This document shows, one piece after another, positions 9,529 through 16,163 of a stretch of DNA of 25,503 nt. Each line of letters starts with the position of its first letter. Within the stretch, counting starts at the first letter, position 1. Location of the stretch: the NCBI GenBank assembly GCA_046726015.1, contig JBKOZS010000299.1, positions 1 to 25,503 on the forward strand, written 5' to 3'. The notes below the pieces were generated by a model. That model had not been told where the DNA came from. It saw only the letters and a list, made by a program, of their open reading frames with translations, and searched no databases. The DNA comes from QHWT01 sp046726015 (GTDB lineage Bacteria > Acidobacteriota > Vicinamibacteria > Vicinamibacterales > 2-12-FULL-66-21). The translations under genes and the position numbers were made by a program.

Positions 9529-11255
9529 TATTTAGTTCCTACCGTGAAGCGTTGCTCGGTTGGTTCCTGCACCGCCTGCGCGGTGGTGACGGCGCCCGTC
9601 GCCGCCGAGCCCACGAGGCACGCATACTTGGCCATGACGCCACCGGTGTAGCGCGCTGCGGGCGCCGTCCATCGCGCGAGCCGCGACGCGAGTTCCGTCT
9701 CGCTGATCTCGAGACGGATCGCACGTGCCTTCAAATCCAACGTAATCAAGTCACCATCGCGGACGGCCGCAATTGGCCCGCCGCTCGCTGCTTCCGGCGC
9801 GACGTGGCCCGCCATCAAGCCGCGCGTTGCGCCTGAGAAGCGACCGTCCGTCACGAGCGCGACGGAATCGCCAAGCCCGGCGCCGACGATCGCTGCGGTC
9901 ACGGCGAGCATCTCGCGCATGCCGGGTCCTCCGCGCGGTCCTTCATATCGGATGACCACGACGTCCCCCGTCGCGATCCGCCCGGTCTGGACCGCTGCGA
10001 ATGCCGCCTCTTCGGAGTCGAACACGCGCGCGGGTCCCTGGTGCGTGACGTGGTCGTGCCCGGCGACCTTGACGACGCAGCCGTCGGGCGCAAGGTTGCC
10101 GTGCAGAATCACAAGACCGCCCGTTGGCTTCAGTGGTGCGCTGACGGGGCGGATCACTTCCTGGCCTGCAGTCTCCGACGCGCTCGCCGATTCTTCACGC
10201 AGCGTGCGGCCGGTGACGGTGGGGGCATTCGCATGCAGCACGCCCGCTTCGATAAGGCGCTTTGCCAGCAGCCTCGTGCCGCCAGCCGCATGCAGATCGG
10301 CCGCGACAAACCGTCCGCCCGGCTTGAGGTCCGCCAGCAGCGGCACACGGGCGCTGATCCGATCGAAGTCGTCAATCTCGAGCGCCACGCCCGCTTCTCT
10401 GGCAATCGCCAACAGATGAAGCACCGCGTTGGTCGAGCCGCCGGTCGCGACCACGCATGTAATGGCGTTCTCGAGCGCCTCACGCGAAAGAAGGCGTGAA
10501 GGACGACGATTGTTGTGGAGGACGTCCATCACGAGGGCGCCGGTGCGAACCGCAACCTGGCGCTTCCCTGGATCTGTCGCCGGCACGTCGCCACTACCCA
10601 TCGCGGCGAGGCCGAGGAATTCGCATGCCGTTGCCATCGTGTTCGCGGTGAACTGGCCGCCGCACGCGCCGGCTCCAGGACACGCGCGATCTTCGATCTC
10701 GCAGAGGCCGGCATCCGACAACTTGCCGGCGGCGTGCGCACCAACGGCTTCGAATACGTCCTGGATCGTGATGTCTCGCCCCTGCACACGTCCCGGCGCG
10801 ATCGAACCGCCGTAGAGGATCACGCCAGGGATGTCGAGGCGCGCGAGGGCCATGGCGCCGGCCGGGATCGTCTTGTCGCAACCAACGAGGATGACAATCG
10901 CGTCGAAGAGATTGCCGCGCGCGACGAGCTCGATCGAGTCCGTGATCACTTCGCGGCTGACGAGCGACGCGCGCATGCCCGGCGAGCCCATCGTGATCCC
11001 GTCGGAAATCGAGACGGTGTTGAACTCCATGGGCGTGCCGCCGGCGGCACGGATGCCCTCTTTCAGCGACACCGCCAGATCGCGCAGGTGGTAATTGCAG
11101 GGGCCGATTTCGGTCCAGGTGTTTGCAATCCCGACAATCGGCCTCGTGAGGGCGTCGCGGTCGAACCCGGACGCCCGCAGCATCGCGCGGGCAGGGGCCC
11201 GGCTCGGCCCGTCAGTGATGCCGCCGCTCTGCCATTTATCTTTCTGGTCCGCCAC
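9528..11255 (-). CDS. ilvD: Dihydroxy-acid dehydratase
   Basis: This 575-residue IlvD/Edd-family enzyme dehydrates dihydroxy acids to the keto acids of Val/Leu and Ile synthesis. The three cluster cysteines are present: C53 (GPCNYH), C126 (VGCDKT) and C198 (CPGAGACGGQFTANTM). The start is GTG at 11255-11253 with AGGAG five bases upstream. It is the first structural gene of the ilv train, about 115 bp downstream of the leader-peptide stop and 50 bp past the attenuator stem. Phosphogluconate dehydratase is the main paralogous alternative and is disfavoured by the ilv neighbours. Confidence 0.97.
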
Positions 11256-11266
11256 GTTCGCTCCTG

Positions 11267-11290
11267 CCGGGCCTGAAGGCCCCGCCTACA
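11267..11290 (-). repeat. TGTAGG hairpin element, copy 1 (before ilvD)
   Basis: On the minus strand this reads TGTAGGCGGGGCCTTCAGGC and a few more G/C bases, forming a GGGCC-TTCA-GGCCC hairpin. It ends just before the ilvD Shine-Dalgarno. A closely similar element lies at 16101-16130 before the precorrin-2 dehydrogenase gene. The position, between terminator and ribosome-binding site, suggests an RNA stability or translational element, but it may simply be a dispersed repeat. Confidence 0.6.
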
Positions 11291-11305
11291 AATGGCAAGA
11301 TCAAC

Positions 11306-11339
11306 AAAAAAGGGCCGTCACCTTGTGGATGACGGCCCC
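11306..11339 (-). terminator. Intrinsic terminator of the ilv attenuator
   Basis: On the minus strand a 9-bp perfect stem (GGGCCGTCA / TGACGGCCC, at 11338-11330 and 11320-11312) with a 9-nt loop is followed directly by six U residues (11311-11306). It lies after the leader ORF and upstream of ilvD, so it would end transcription before the operon. Its 5' arm can instead pair with an upstream segment at 11376-11365, the antiterminator. Confidence 0.9.
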
Positions 11340-11376
11340 TGAAAGTGTCTGTCGTCTGGATAGGGGGGCGTCATCC
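11327..11376 (-). promoter_or_regulatory. Antiterminator helix of the ilv attenuator
   Basis: On the minus strand GGATGACGCCCC (11376-11365) is complementary over 12 pairs, with one bulged C, to GGGGCCGTCATCC (11339-11327), the 5' arm of the terminator. The same upstream segment can pair with GGGGTGTC (11424-11417) inside the leader ORF (8 pairs, one G-U). These give the classical 1:2, 2:3 and 3:4 alternatives. The leader stop codon lies within segment 2, so a ribosome finishing the leader would mask it and favour termination. Confidence 0.8.
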
Positions 11377-11448
11377 GGCCCTGAGGACCGTAACTCCAAT
11401 AAGTCGAATAACGACCGACACCCCTGCGCACGACGTCATGGCGCCCAT
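11371..11448 (-). CDS. Leader peptide of the ilv operon (Val/Ile/Leu-rich, attenuator)
   Basis: A 25-codon ORF starts at ATG 11448-11446 and ends at TGA 11373-11371. After MGAMTSCA it reads GVSVVIRLIGVTVL and ends RAG. Nine of its last sixteen codons are Val, Ile or Leu, the end products of the genes downstream. A second in-frame ATG (11439) could be the true start. It is followed by an antiterminator and an intrinsic terminator, so stalling at scarce Val/Ile/Leu-tRNA would cover segment 1 (codons 9-11) and let transcription reach ilvD. The design is that of enterobacterial ilvL, though the sequence is unrelated by eye. No better candidate such as a T-box motif is visible. Confidence 0.82.
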   Translation of the reverse strand: MGAMTSCAGVSVVIRLIGVTVLRAG

Positions 11449-11477
11449 GATCTGCCCGCATGCCAGGCGCTGTCAAA

Positions 11478-11483
11478 CTTATA
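11478..11483 (-). promoter_or_regulatory. Possible -10 box for the leftward ilv transcript
   Basis: The minus strand shows TATAAG (11483-11478), a 5 of 6 match to a sigma-70 -10 box, about 30 bases before the leader ATG. No good -35 lies at the usual distance. A perfect TTGACA on the same strand (11476-11471) has no matching -10 at 16-18 nt. A promoter must lie in this AT-rich stretch of about 40 bp, but its exact position is uncertain. Confidence 0.35.
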
Positions 11484-11530
11484 ATCTTTCTCGGATGATA
11501 ATCAGTCCTTATATATCTGTTGTGCCCCTC

Positions 11531-11560
11531 TTGACGGCCCTTGGGGGGCAGACCTATACT
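11531..11560 (+). promoter_or_regulatory. Sigma-70-type promoter of the rightward Thr/sulfur operon
   Basis: TTGACG (11531-11536) and TATACT (11555-11560) are separated by 18 bases, each a 5 of 6 match to consensus. Initiation 7-9 nt after the -10 box falls at about 11567-11569, which is where the leader ORF begins (ATG at 11569). The mRNA may thus be leaderless. This is the best promoter in the island. Confidence 0.75.
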
Positions 11561-11568
11561 CCGGGTCA

Positions 11569-11670
11569 ATGGGCCGTTGCTGCTGTACCTGCATCGCCAC
11601 CAATACCAGCATGCGAAATCGCACCATGCGAATTCGCGTGCCCGGTGGCGTTTGTGGTTCCGCACCCTGA
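11569..11670 (+). CDS. Leader peptide of the Thr/sulfur operon (Cys/Thr/Ile/Met codons, attenuator)
   Basis: A 33-codon ORF begins MGRCCCTCIATNT, continues with Ser-Met-Arg and further Thr, Met and Ile codons, and ends before TGA 11668-11670. It holds five Cys (codons 4, 5, 6, 8, 29), four Thr (7, 11, 13, 19), two Ile (9, 22) and two internal Met (15, 20). These are products or descendants of the downstream pathways. It lies between a strong promoter and an intrinsic terminator. Segment 1 of the attenuator (11595-11601) is inside codons 9-11, just after the Cys-rich start. Poly-Cys leaderless ORFs acting as cysteine attenuators are known in mycobacteria, and Thr/Ile leaders in enterobacteria. 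Mixing both is unusual. Confidence 0.8.
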   Translation: MGRCCCTCIATNTSMRNRTMRIRVPGGVCGSAP

Positions 11671-11708
11671 TCAAATCTTCAGACTGCGTGCACTCAGACA
11701 CCCGCCGG
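11595..11708 (+). promoter_or_regulatory. Alternative RNA helices (antiterminator) of the Thr/sulfur attenuator
   Basis: Segment 1, CGCCACC (11595-11601), pairs perfectly over 7 bp with segment 2, GGTGGCG (11644-11650). An overlapping window of segment 2, CCGGTGG (11642-11648), pairs over 7 bp (one G-U) with segment 3, CCGCCGG (11702-11708), which is the 5' arm of the terminator. A ribosome paused at codons 7-13 would cover segment 1, free segment 2 and so block the terminator. Segment 2 can also pair locally with CGCACC (11661-11666). Found by eye, not by energy calculation. Confidence 0.72.
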
Positions 11709-11733
11709 ACTTCGAAAGCCGGCGGGTTTTTTT
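11701..11733 (+). terminator. Intrinsic terminator of the Thr/sulfur attenuator
   Basis: An 8-bp perfect GC stem (CCCGCCGG / CCGGCGGG at 11701-11708 and 11719-11726) with a 10-nt loop is followed by seven T residues, an A and five more T. It lies 40 bp before the aspartokinase ATG and after the leader ORF, in the sense orientation for the rightward operon. It can only make sense as a conditional terminator, since no gene precedes it on this strand. Confidence 0.92.
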
Positions 11734-11772
11734 ATTTTTGGCCCAGGAACGACGGCGGAGCAGGAGATCAGG

Positions 11773-13173
11773 ATGCTGGTACTCAAATTCGGCGGGACAT
11801 CGGTCGCGGACGCGGAAGCCATCCGCCGCGTCACCGCCATCGTCGGCGCGGAGCGGGGCGCCCGCGTCGTCGTGGTGTCGGCGCTGGCCGGCGTCACCGA
11901 CGCGCTGCTGCAGACGGTGGAGATTGCCTGCACGGACGAACATGCCGCCCTCCAAGCGCTGGACGCGTTGACCTCGCGCCACCAGGATGTCGCGCATACC
12001 GTGCGCAACCCGCAGCGTCGTCGCCTGCTGTCGGCCGGCATTGACGGCCTGTCGCGTTCCGCCCGCAGCATCCTGGCCGCGATTCGAGCGTCGGGGCGGC
12101 CGCGGACGGCTCCGGTGTTATCCGATCGTTTCGTCGCGACCGGCGAGTTGTGGAGCAGCCGCCTCGTCGCCGCGCTGCTCGAGGACGCCGGGTTCGCGTC
12201 TCGCTGGATCGATGCACGCGATGTGATCCGCACCGACGCGCGCCACCAGGCCGCTACACCCGATCTCGCCGCGACCGCAGGTAACGTCGACAGGCTCGTG
12301 CGCCCTGTGCTCGCTTCCGACCGCATCGTCGTGCTCGGCGGCTTCATCGGATCGGCGCCGGATGGAACGACCACGACGCTGGGCCGTGGCGGCTCGGATT
12401 ACTCCGCCGCACTTCTGGGCGCGTGCCTTTCCGCTGACGAGATTCAAATCTGGACCGATGTCGACGGCATCCTTACAGCAGACCCGCGTGTCATCGCGCA
12501 CGCGCGGCTGGTCGAGCGCCTGTCTTATGCGGAGGCCCACGATCTCGCCACGTTCGGGGCAAAGGTGTTGCATCCAGCCACGATTCAGCCGGCGGCGGCG
12601 CGGAACATTCCGGTTCGCGTGCTGAACTCGCGCCGGCCCGACGCGACGGGAACGATCATCGGCCCTCATACAGACACGGATGTCGACCCTCGGTTGACAG
12701 CAGTTGCCTGCCGCGGAGGCGTGACGCTCGTCGAGGTGACCTCGCGCGATACACGCGGACGAGAGCCGTTCGCCGCCAGAGTTTTTCACGAGCTCGCCCA
12801 GGGAGGCGCGCCAGTCGTGCTGGCGGACCTGTGCGGCAATCGATTGTCGGTCGCGGTTGACGAGTCGGCCGACCTTGCCGCGGTCCGCAAGAGCATCGCT
12901 TCATTTGCCGACGTGCGGCTGCGCGAAGGGCTCGCCGCTGTCTGCGCGATCGGCCGCGGCTGGTCGGCGGAACCGCGCCTGATTCGCGACGCGCTCGCGG
13001 TGCTCGGCGACACGCCGGTGCACATGGTTGCGCGGCCGTCAGGAAGCTCGCCGCTCGCCTTCGTCGTCGACGAGGTGCACGCGGAGTCGACGATGACGAG
13101 GTTGCATGACGGTTTTCTCTTCGAGGCGAATGCATCGCGGCCTGGCGTTATTCGACTGGCGGTGAATCAATGA
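11773..13173 (+). CDS. lysC: Aspartate kinase (ACT-domain, allosteric)
   Basis: At 466 residues this is a complete monofunctional aspartokinase, which phosphorylates aspartate as the first step to Lys, Met, Thr and Ile. The kinase domain opens with MLVLKFGGTSVADAEAIRRV and includes LGRGGSDYSAALLGA and WTDVDGILTADPRV. The C-terminal third (from about residue 305, GVTLVEVTSRD) has the regulatory ACT repeats. The ATG has GGAG six bases upstream, just after the attenuator terminator. The stop overlaps the next start as ATGA. As first gene after a Thr/Cys/Ile leader and before hom, thrC and thrB, it probably serves the Thr/Met branch. The effector cannot be read from sequence by eye, so thrA-type naming is possible. 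Confidence 0.95.
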   Translation: MLVLKFGGTSVADAEAIRRVTAIVGAERGARVVVVSALAGVTDALLQTVEIACTDEHAALQALDALTSRHQDVAHTVRNPQRRRLLSAGIDGLSRSARSILAAIRASGRPRTAPVLSDRFVATGELWSSRLVAALLEDAGFASRWIDARDVIRTDARHQAATPDLAATAGNVDRLVRPVLASDRIVVLGGFIGSAPDGTTTTLGRGGSDYSAALLGACLSADEIQIWTDVDGILTADPRVIAHARLVERLSYAEAHDLATFGAKVLHPATIQPAAARNIPVRVLNSRRPDATGTIIGPHTDTDVDPRLTAVACRGGVTLVEVTSRDTRGREPFAARVFHELAQGGAPVVLADLCGNRLSVAVDESADLAAVRKSIASFADVRLREGLAAVCAIGRGWSAEPRLIRDALAVLGDTPVHMVARPSGSSPLAFVVDEVHAESTMTRLHDGFLFEANASRPGVIRLAVNQ

Positions 13174-14726
13174 GTCCCGAGTCCCGAGTCGCGAGTCCCC
13201 AGTCAGGAGTCACGAGTCCCCAGTCAGGAGTCGCGAGTCCCCAGTCAGGGGTCCCGAGTCCCGAGTCGCTAGTCCCGAGTCCCGAGTCGCTAGTCCTGAG
13301 TCCTGAGTCGCTAGTCCTGAGTCCTGAGTCGCTAGTCCTGAGTCCTGAGTCGCGCGTGGCGAGTGCGACGACGGATGTCGTCAGTCCGGGATTCGAGAAT
13401 CATGGATTGAAGACTCTGGACCGAGGACTAGGGACTCGCGACTCGCGACTCGGGACTCGGTGCCGCGTGGCGCTTGCAGGGTTCGGGACCGTCGGGCGCT
13501 CGGTCGCACGGCTCCTCCAAGATGCGGTGGGCGAGGTCGAACTCGTCGCGATTCTGAACCGCGACGTGGACCGCAAGCGCGTCGACTGGGTTGACGGCGC
13601 GGTTCGGTGGACGGACTCGATCGACGAGGTCCTCGATGCCGATATCGATGTCTTGATCGAGCTGATCGGTGGGCGCTCGCCGGCAGCGGAGTGGATTCGC
13701 CGCGCGCTCTCCCGCGGAATTTCTGTCGTGACCGCGAACAAGCAGGTCATCGCGCACGATGGCGCGTCGCTTCTCGAGGTCGCCACCAGGAACAATTGTC
13801 ACTTGCGATTCGAAGCGGCGGTGGCCGGCGGCGTGCCGGTCATTCGAGCGATCGAGAGTGGACTGGCCGGCGATCGGCTCACACGCGTCACAGGAATCCT
13901 GAACGGCACCTGCAACTACATCCTGACGAAGATGGAGCGCGAGGGCACCGCGTTCGCCGATGCGCTCCGCGAAGCGCAGGCGCTCGGTTTCGCCGAGGCC
14001 AACCCGTCACAGGACATCGACGGCCTCGATGCGCAGGCGAAGATCGCGATCCTCGCGATGGTTGCGCTGGGCATCCAGGCGCCGCCCGATTCGATTGCGA
14101 CGCGATCGATTGCAACGGTCGACGGCGTCGACTTCCGGTATGCGCGCCGACTCGGCTGCACGATCCGCCAGGTCGCGTGGGCCGAGCGCGACGACGATCT
14201 CGTGCTGCGCGCCGGCGTCGGACCAATGCTGGTCCCGGTCGATTCGCCGCTTGCGGCGGTCAGCGGCAGCCAGAACCTCGTCACGATCCAGGGACGGTTC
14301 GGCGGAGAGACGACGTTTGGCGGTCGCGGGGCTGGCGGGGATCCCACCGCCGTAGCGGTGTTGTCCGATGTGCTCACGATTGCGCGCGGCGCCCGCCCAA
14401 CGGTGCGCACGCAGGCCGAACAATCGACGTGCGTGTCGTCAGACGCCGCGGCGCCGTATTACGTGCGGTTCACCGTCGAAGATCGTCCTGGCATCATTGC
14501 GGGGCTCGCATCCGTCTTCGCGAAGCACGACATCAACATCGACGCGATTCTGCAAGAGCCGGGATTCCCGGCGAGCCAGCGACCGTTCATCGTGAGTCTC
14601 GACGCCGCGCCCTCCGGCGCGGTCAGCGCTGCGCTTGCCGAGATTGCCGCCTTTGATTTCCACCTCGTGCCGATGCTGGCGCTGCCCGTGCTCAACGGCG
14701 CAGCGTCGCGGGAGCCCGCAGCGTGA
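13170..14726 (+). CDS. hom: Homoserine dehydrogenase with repetitive N-terminal extension
   Basis: The enzyme proper runs from about residue 99: Rossmann motif ALAGFGTVGRSVARLL, then VVTANKQVIA, the substrate-domain block GILNGTCNYILTKME, and a C-terminal ACT domain (YYVRFTVEDRPGIIAGLASVFAKHDIN, about residues 430-500). It reduces aspartate semialdehyde to homoserine. The frame begins with an ATG overlapping the lysC stop (ATGA), which would add about 97 residues of heptad repeats (SPESLVL and SPQSGVA types) encoded by a 7-nt word repeat. No other ATG lies in frame before the domain. GTG at 13467 is the nearest alternative, with no clear Shine-Dalgarno. Either the extension is translated through coupling or initiation occurs at the GTG. 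The product is certain, the start is not. Confidence 0.93.
   Translation: MSPESRVASPQSGVTSPQSGVASPQSGVPSPESLVPSPESLVLSPESLVLSPESLVLSPESRVASATTDVVSPGFENHGLKTLDRGLGTRDSRLGTRCRVALAGFGTVGRSVARLLQDAVGEVELVAILNRDVDRKRVDWVDGAVRWTDSIDEVLDADIDVLIELIGGRSPAAEWIRRALSRGISVVTANKQVIAHDGASLLEVATRNNCHLRFEAAVAGGVPVIRAIESGLAGDRLTRVTGILNGTCNYILTKMEREGTAFADALREAQALGFAEANPSQDIDGLDAQAKIAILAMVALGIQAPPDSIATRSIATVDGVDFRYARRLGCTIRQVAWAERDDDLVLRAGVGPMLVPVDSPLAAVSGSQNLVTIQGRFGGETTFGGRGAGGDPTAVAVLSDVLTIARGARPTVRTQAEQSTCVSSDAAAPYYVRFTVEDRPGIIAGLASVFAKHDINIDAILQEPGFPASQRPFIVSLDAAPSGAVSAALAEIAAFDFHLVPMLALPVLNGAASREPAA
13173..13462. repeat. GAGTCCC-word repeat with inverted right arm, in the lysC-hom junction
   Basis: About 175 bp (13173-13350) consist of the 7-nt word GAGTCCC and variants (GAGTCGC, CAGTCAG, TAGTCCT), arranged in a higher-order 21-nt unit. 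After about 75 bp of non-repeated sequence, 13425-13462 carries the complementary words GGGACTCG and GCGACTCG. Because 21 nt is a multiple of three, the hom frame stays open with no stop. This is the same architecture as the repeats at other operon junctions, with a different word. Confidence 0.9.
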
Positions 14727-16048
14727 ACTACCAGGCGACCCTTCGGTGCACGGCCGGGTGCGATGGCGCGTATGCGCTCGACGAGGTGTTGTATCGCTGC
14801 CCGAAGTGCCATGAGCTGCTCGAGGTCGTTCACGATCTCGACGCGTTGCGCAATCGCAGCGCCGGCGAGTGGAAACGGCTGTTCGACGAACGGTACAAGC
14901 GCACCGAGTGGCCGTACGGATCGAGCGTGTGGGGCAAGAAAGAGTGGGTAGCGCCGTCAATCCGGGACGAGAACGTGGTCTCGATGGACGAAGGAGGCAC
15001 GAACCTCTTTTATGCGCAGCGCTTCGGCCGCGAGATCGGCCTGGACGATCTGTGGGTGAAGCTGTGCGGCAACTCGCACACCGGCTCGTTCAAGGATCTC
15101 GGGATGACGGTGCTGGTTTCGACGGTGCGGCAGATGATTGCCGACGGCCGACACATTCGTGCCGTCGGGTGTGCTTCCACCGGAGACACGTCCGCATCAC
15201 TTGCCGCGTATGCGGCGGCGGCGGGCATTCCCGCGATCGTGATTCTCCCGCGCAAGAAGGTCACGTCCGCGCAGCTCGTGCAGCCGCTGGCGAACGGCGC
15301 GCTGGTGCTCGCGCTCGACACCGACTTCGACGGCTGCATGGCCGTGATCGAGCGGCTCGCGGCTGAAGAGGGGATGTATCTCGCGAATTCGATGAACAGC
15401 CTGCGCCTCGAAGGACAGAAGACCGTCGCAATCGAGATCGCGCAGCAGTTCGATTGGGACGTGCCCGACGTTGTCGTCGTGCCGAGTGGAAACCTGGGCA
15501 ACGTCAGCGCGATTGCCGCTGGATTCGAAATGATGCGGGCGCTCGGTTTGACGCCGCGCACGCCGCGCCTGGTCGCGGCGCAGGCGGAAGCGGCAAACCC
15601 GCTGTATCGCGCCTACCGGAATCACTGGGCATACGAGCCGATCGCGGCGAAGACGACACTCGCGTCGGCCATTCAGATCGGGAATCCCGTGTCGATCAAG
15701 AAGGCAATCCGCGCCTTACAGCGCTGCAACGGGATTGTCGAGCAGGCCAGCGAGGCGGAACTGGCGGATGCGGCCGCGCGGGCGGACCGCACCGGGATGT
15801 TCAACTGCCCGCACACCGGGGTCGCACTTGCCGCGCTGATGAAGCTCGTCGCGCACGGCGCGATCACCCGCGAGGAACGCGTCGTGGTGCTCTCGACGGC
15901 GAACGGGTTGAAGTTCACCGACTTCAAGGTCGGGTATCACGAAGGGACGTTGAAGGGAATCGGGCGCTCGTGCGGCAACAAGCCGATCGAACTGCCAGAC
16001 GACTACGACGCGGTGCGACGGGCGCTGGATCAGGCGGTGCCCGCGTGA
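14723..16048 (+). CDS. thrC: Threonine synthase
   Basis: This 441-residue fold-type II PLP enzyme converts O-phosphohomoserine to threonine. The N-terminus carries a zinc-ribbon-like set of cysteines (C9, C13, C26, C29). The PLP lysine is K124 in NSHTGSFKDLGM. The loop GCASTGDTSASLAAYAAAAGIPAIVILP and the phosphate-cup block VVPSGNLGNVSA are typical threonine synthase features. The start is GTG overlapping the hom stop (GTGA), with GGAG eight bases upstream. A second threonine-synthase-like gene lies 4 kb downstream. This copy, next to hom and with the canonical SFKDLG motif, is the better candidate for the true enzyme. Confidence 0.92.
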   Translation: MNYQATLRCTAGCDGAYALDEVLYRCPKCHELLEVVHDLDALRNRSAGEWKRLFDERYKRTEWPYGSSVWGKKEWVAPSIRDENVVSMDEGGTNLFYAQRFGREIGLDDLWVKLCGNSHTGSFKDLGMTVLVSTVRQMIADGRHIRAVGCASTGDTSASLAAYAAAAGIPAIVILPRKKVTSAQLVQPLANGALVLALDTDFDGCMAVIERLAAEEGMYLANSMNSLRLEGQKTVAIEIAQQFDWDVPDVVVVPSGNLGNVSAIAAGFEMMRALGLTPRTPRLVAAQAEAANPLYRAYRNHWAYEPIAAKTTLASAIQIGNPVSIKKAIRALQRCNGIVEQASEAELADAAARADRTGMFNCPHTGVALAALMKLVAHGAITREERVVVLSTANGLKFTDFKVGYHEGTLKGIGRSCGNKPIELPDDYDAVRRALDQAVPA

Positions 16049-16054
16049 CCCCGT

Positions 16055-16099
16055 GGCCGAGGTCCGAGGCCCGAGGTCCGAGGTCCGAGGTTCTCGAGA
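16055..16099 (+). repeat. GAGGTCC-word tandem repeat after thrC
   Basis: Five to six tandem copies of the 7-nt word GAGGTCC (with GAGGCCC variants) lie in the 115-bp gap between thrC and the siroheme genes. Unlike the other word repeats in this window, no complementary arm follows. A separate hairpin element comes next. Confidence 0.8.
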
Positions 16100-16100
16100 T

Positions 16101-16130
16101 TGTAGGGCGGGTCTTTAGACCCGCCGGGGC
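16101..16130 (+). repeat. TGTAGG hairpin element, copy 2 (before precorrin-2 dehydrogenase)
   Basis: TGTAGGGCGGGTCTTTAGAC and the following bases form a perfect 8-bp stem GGCGGGTC / GACCCGCC (16106-16113 and 16118-16125) with a TTTA loop. There is no T-run, so it is not an intrinsic terminator. It resembles the minus-strand element before ilvD (11290-11267) and, like it, lies just upstream of a ribosome-binding site. Confidence 0.7.
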
Positions 16131-16163
16131 GAGTGCGGGATATCCAGGGACGAGGTAAACGCA

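Noticed and set aside
11448..11476. Perfect TTGACA on the minus strand (11476-11471) as the -35 box of the ilv promoter
   Set aside because: The hexamers 16-18 nt downstream match a -10 box poorly (at most about 2 of 6), so the TATAAG just upstream is the better though still weak candidate.
11290..11480. T-box riboswitch before ilvD
   Set aside because: I looked for the conserved T-box antiterminator sequence (GGGTGGTACCGCG type) on the minus strand and did not find it. The leader ORF with pairing segments explains the region better.
11480..11485. Perfect TATAAT on the plus strand as promoter for the rightward operon
   Set aside because: No -35 element lies at 16-18 nt upstream, whereas TTGACG-18-TATACT at 11531-11560 is complete and closer to the leader ORF.
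13173..13462. Regular repeats suggesting a CRISPR array
   Set aside because: Units are 7 or 21 nt with no unique spacers of constant length and no cas genes nearby. The pattern is a tandem word repeat.
16101..16130. Hairpin after thrC as an intrinsic terminator
   Set aside because: The stem is strong but no T-run follows on either strand, and the next gene is co-directional and probably co-transcribed.
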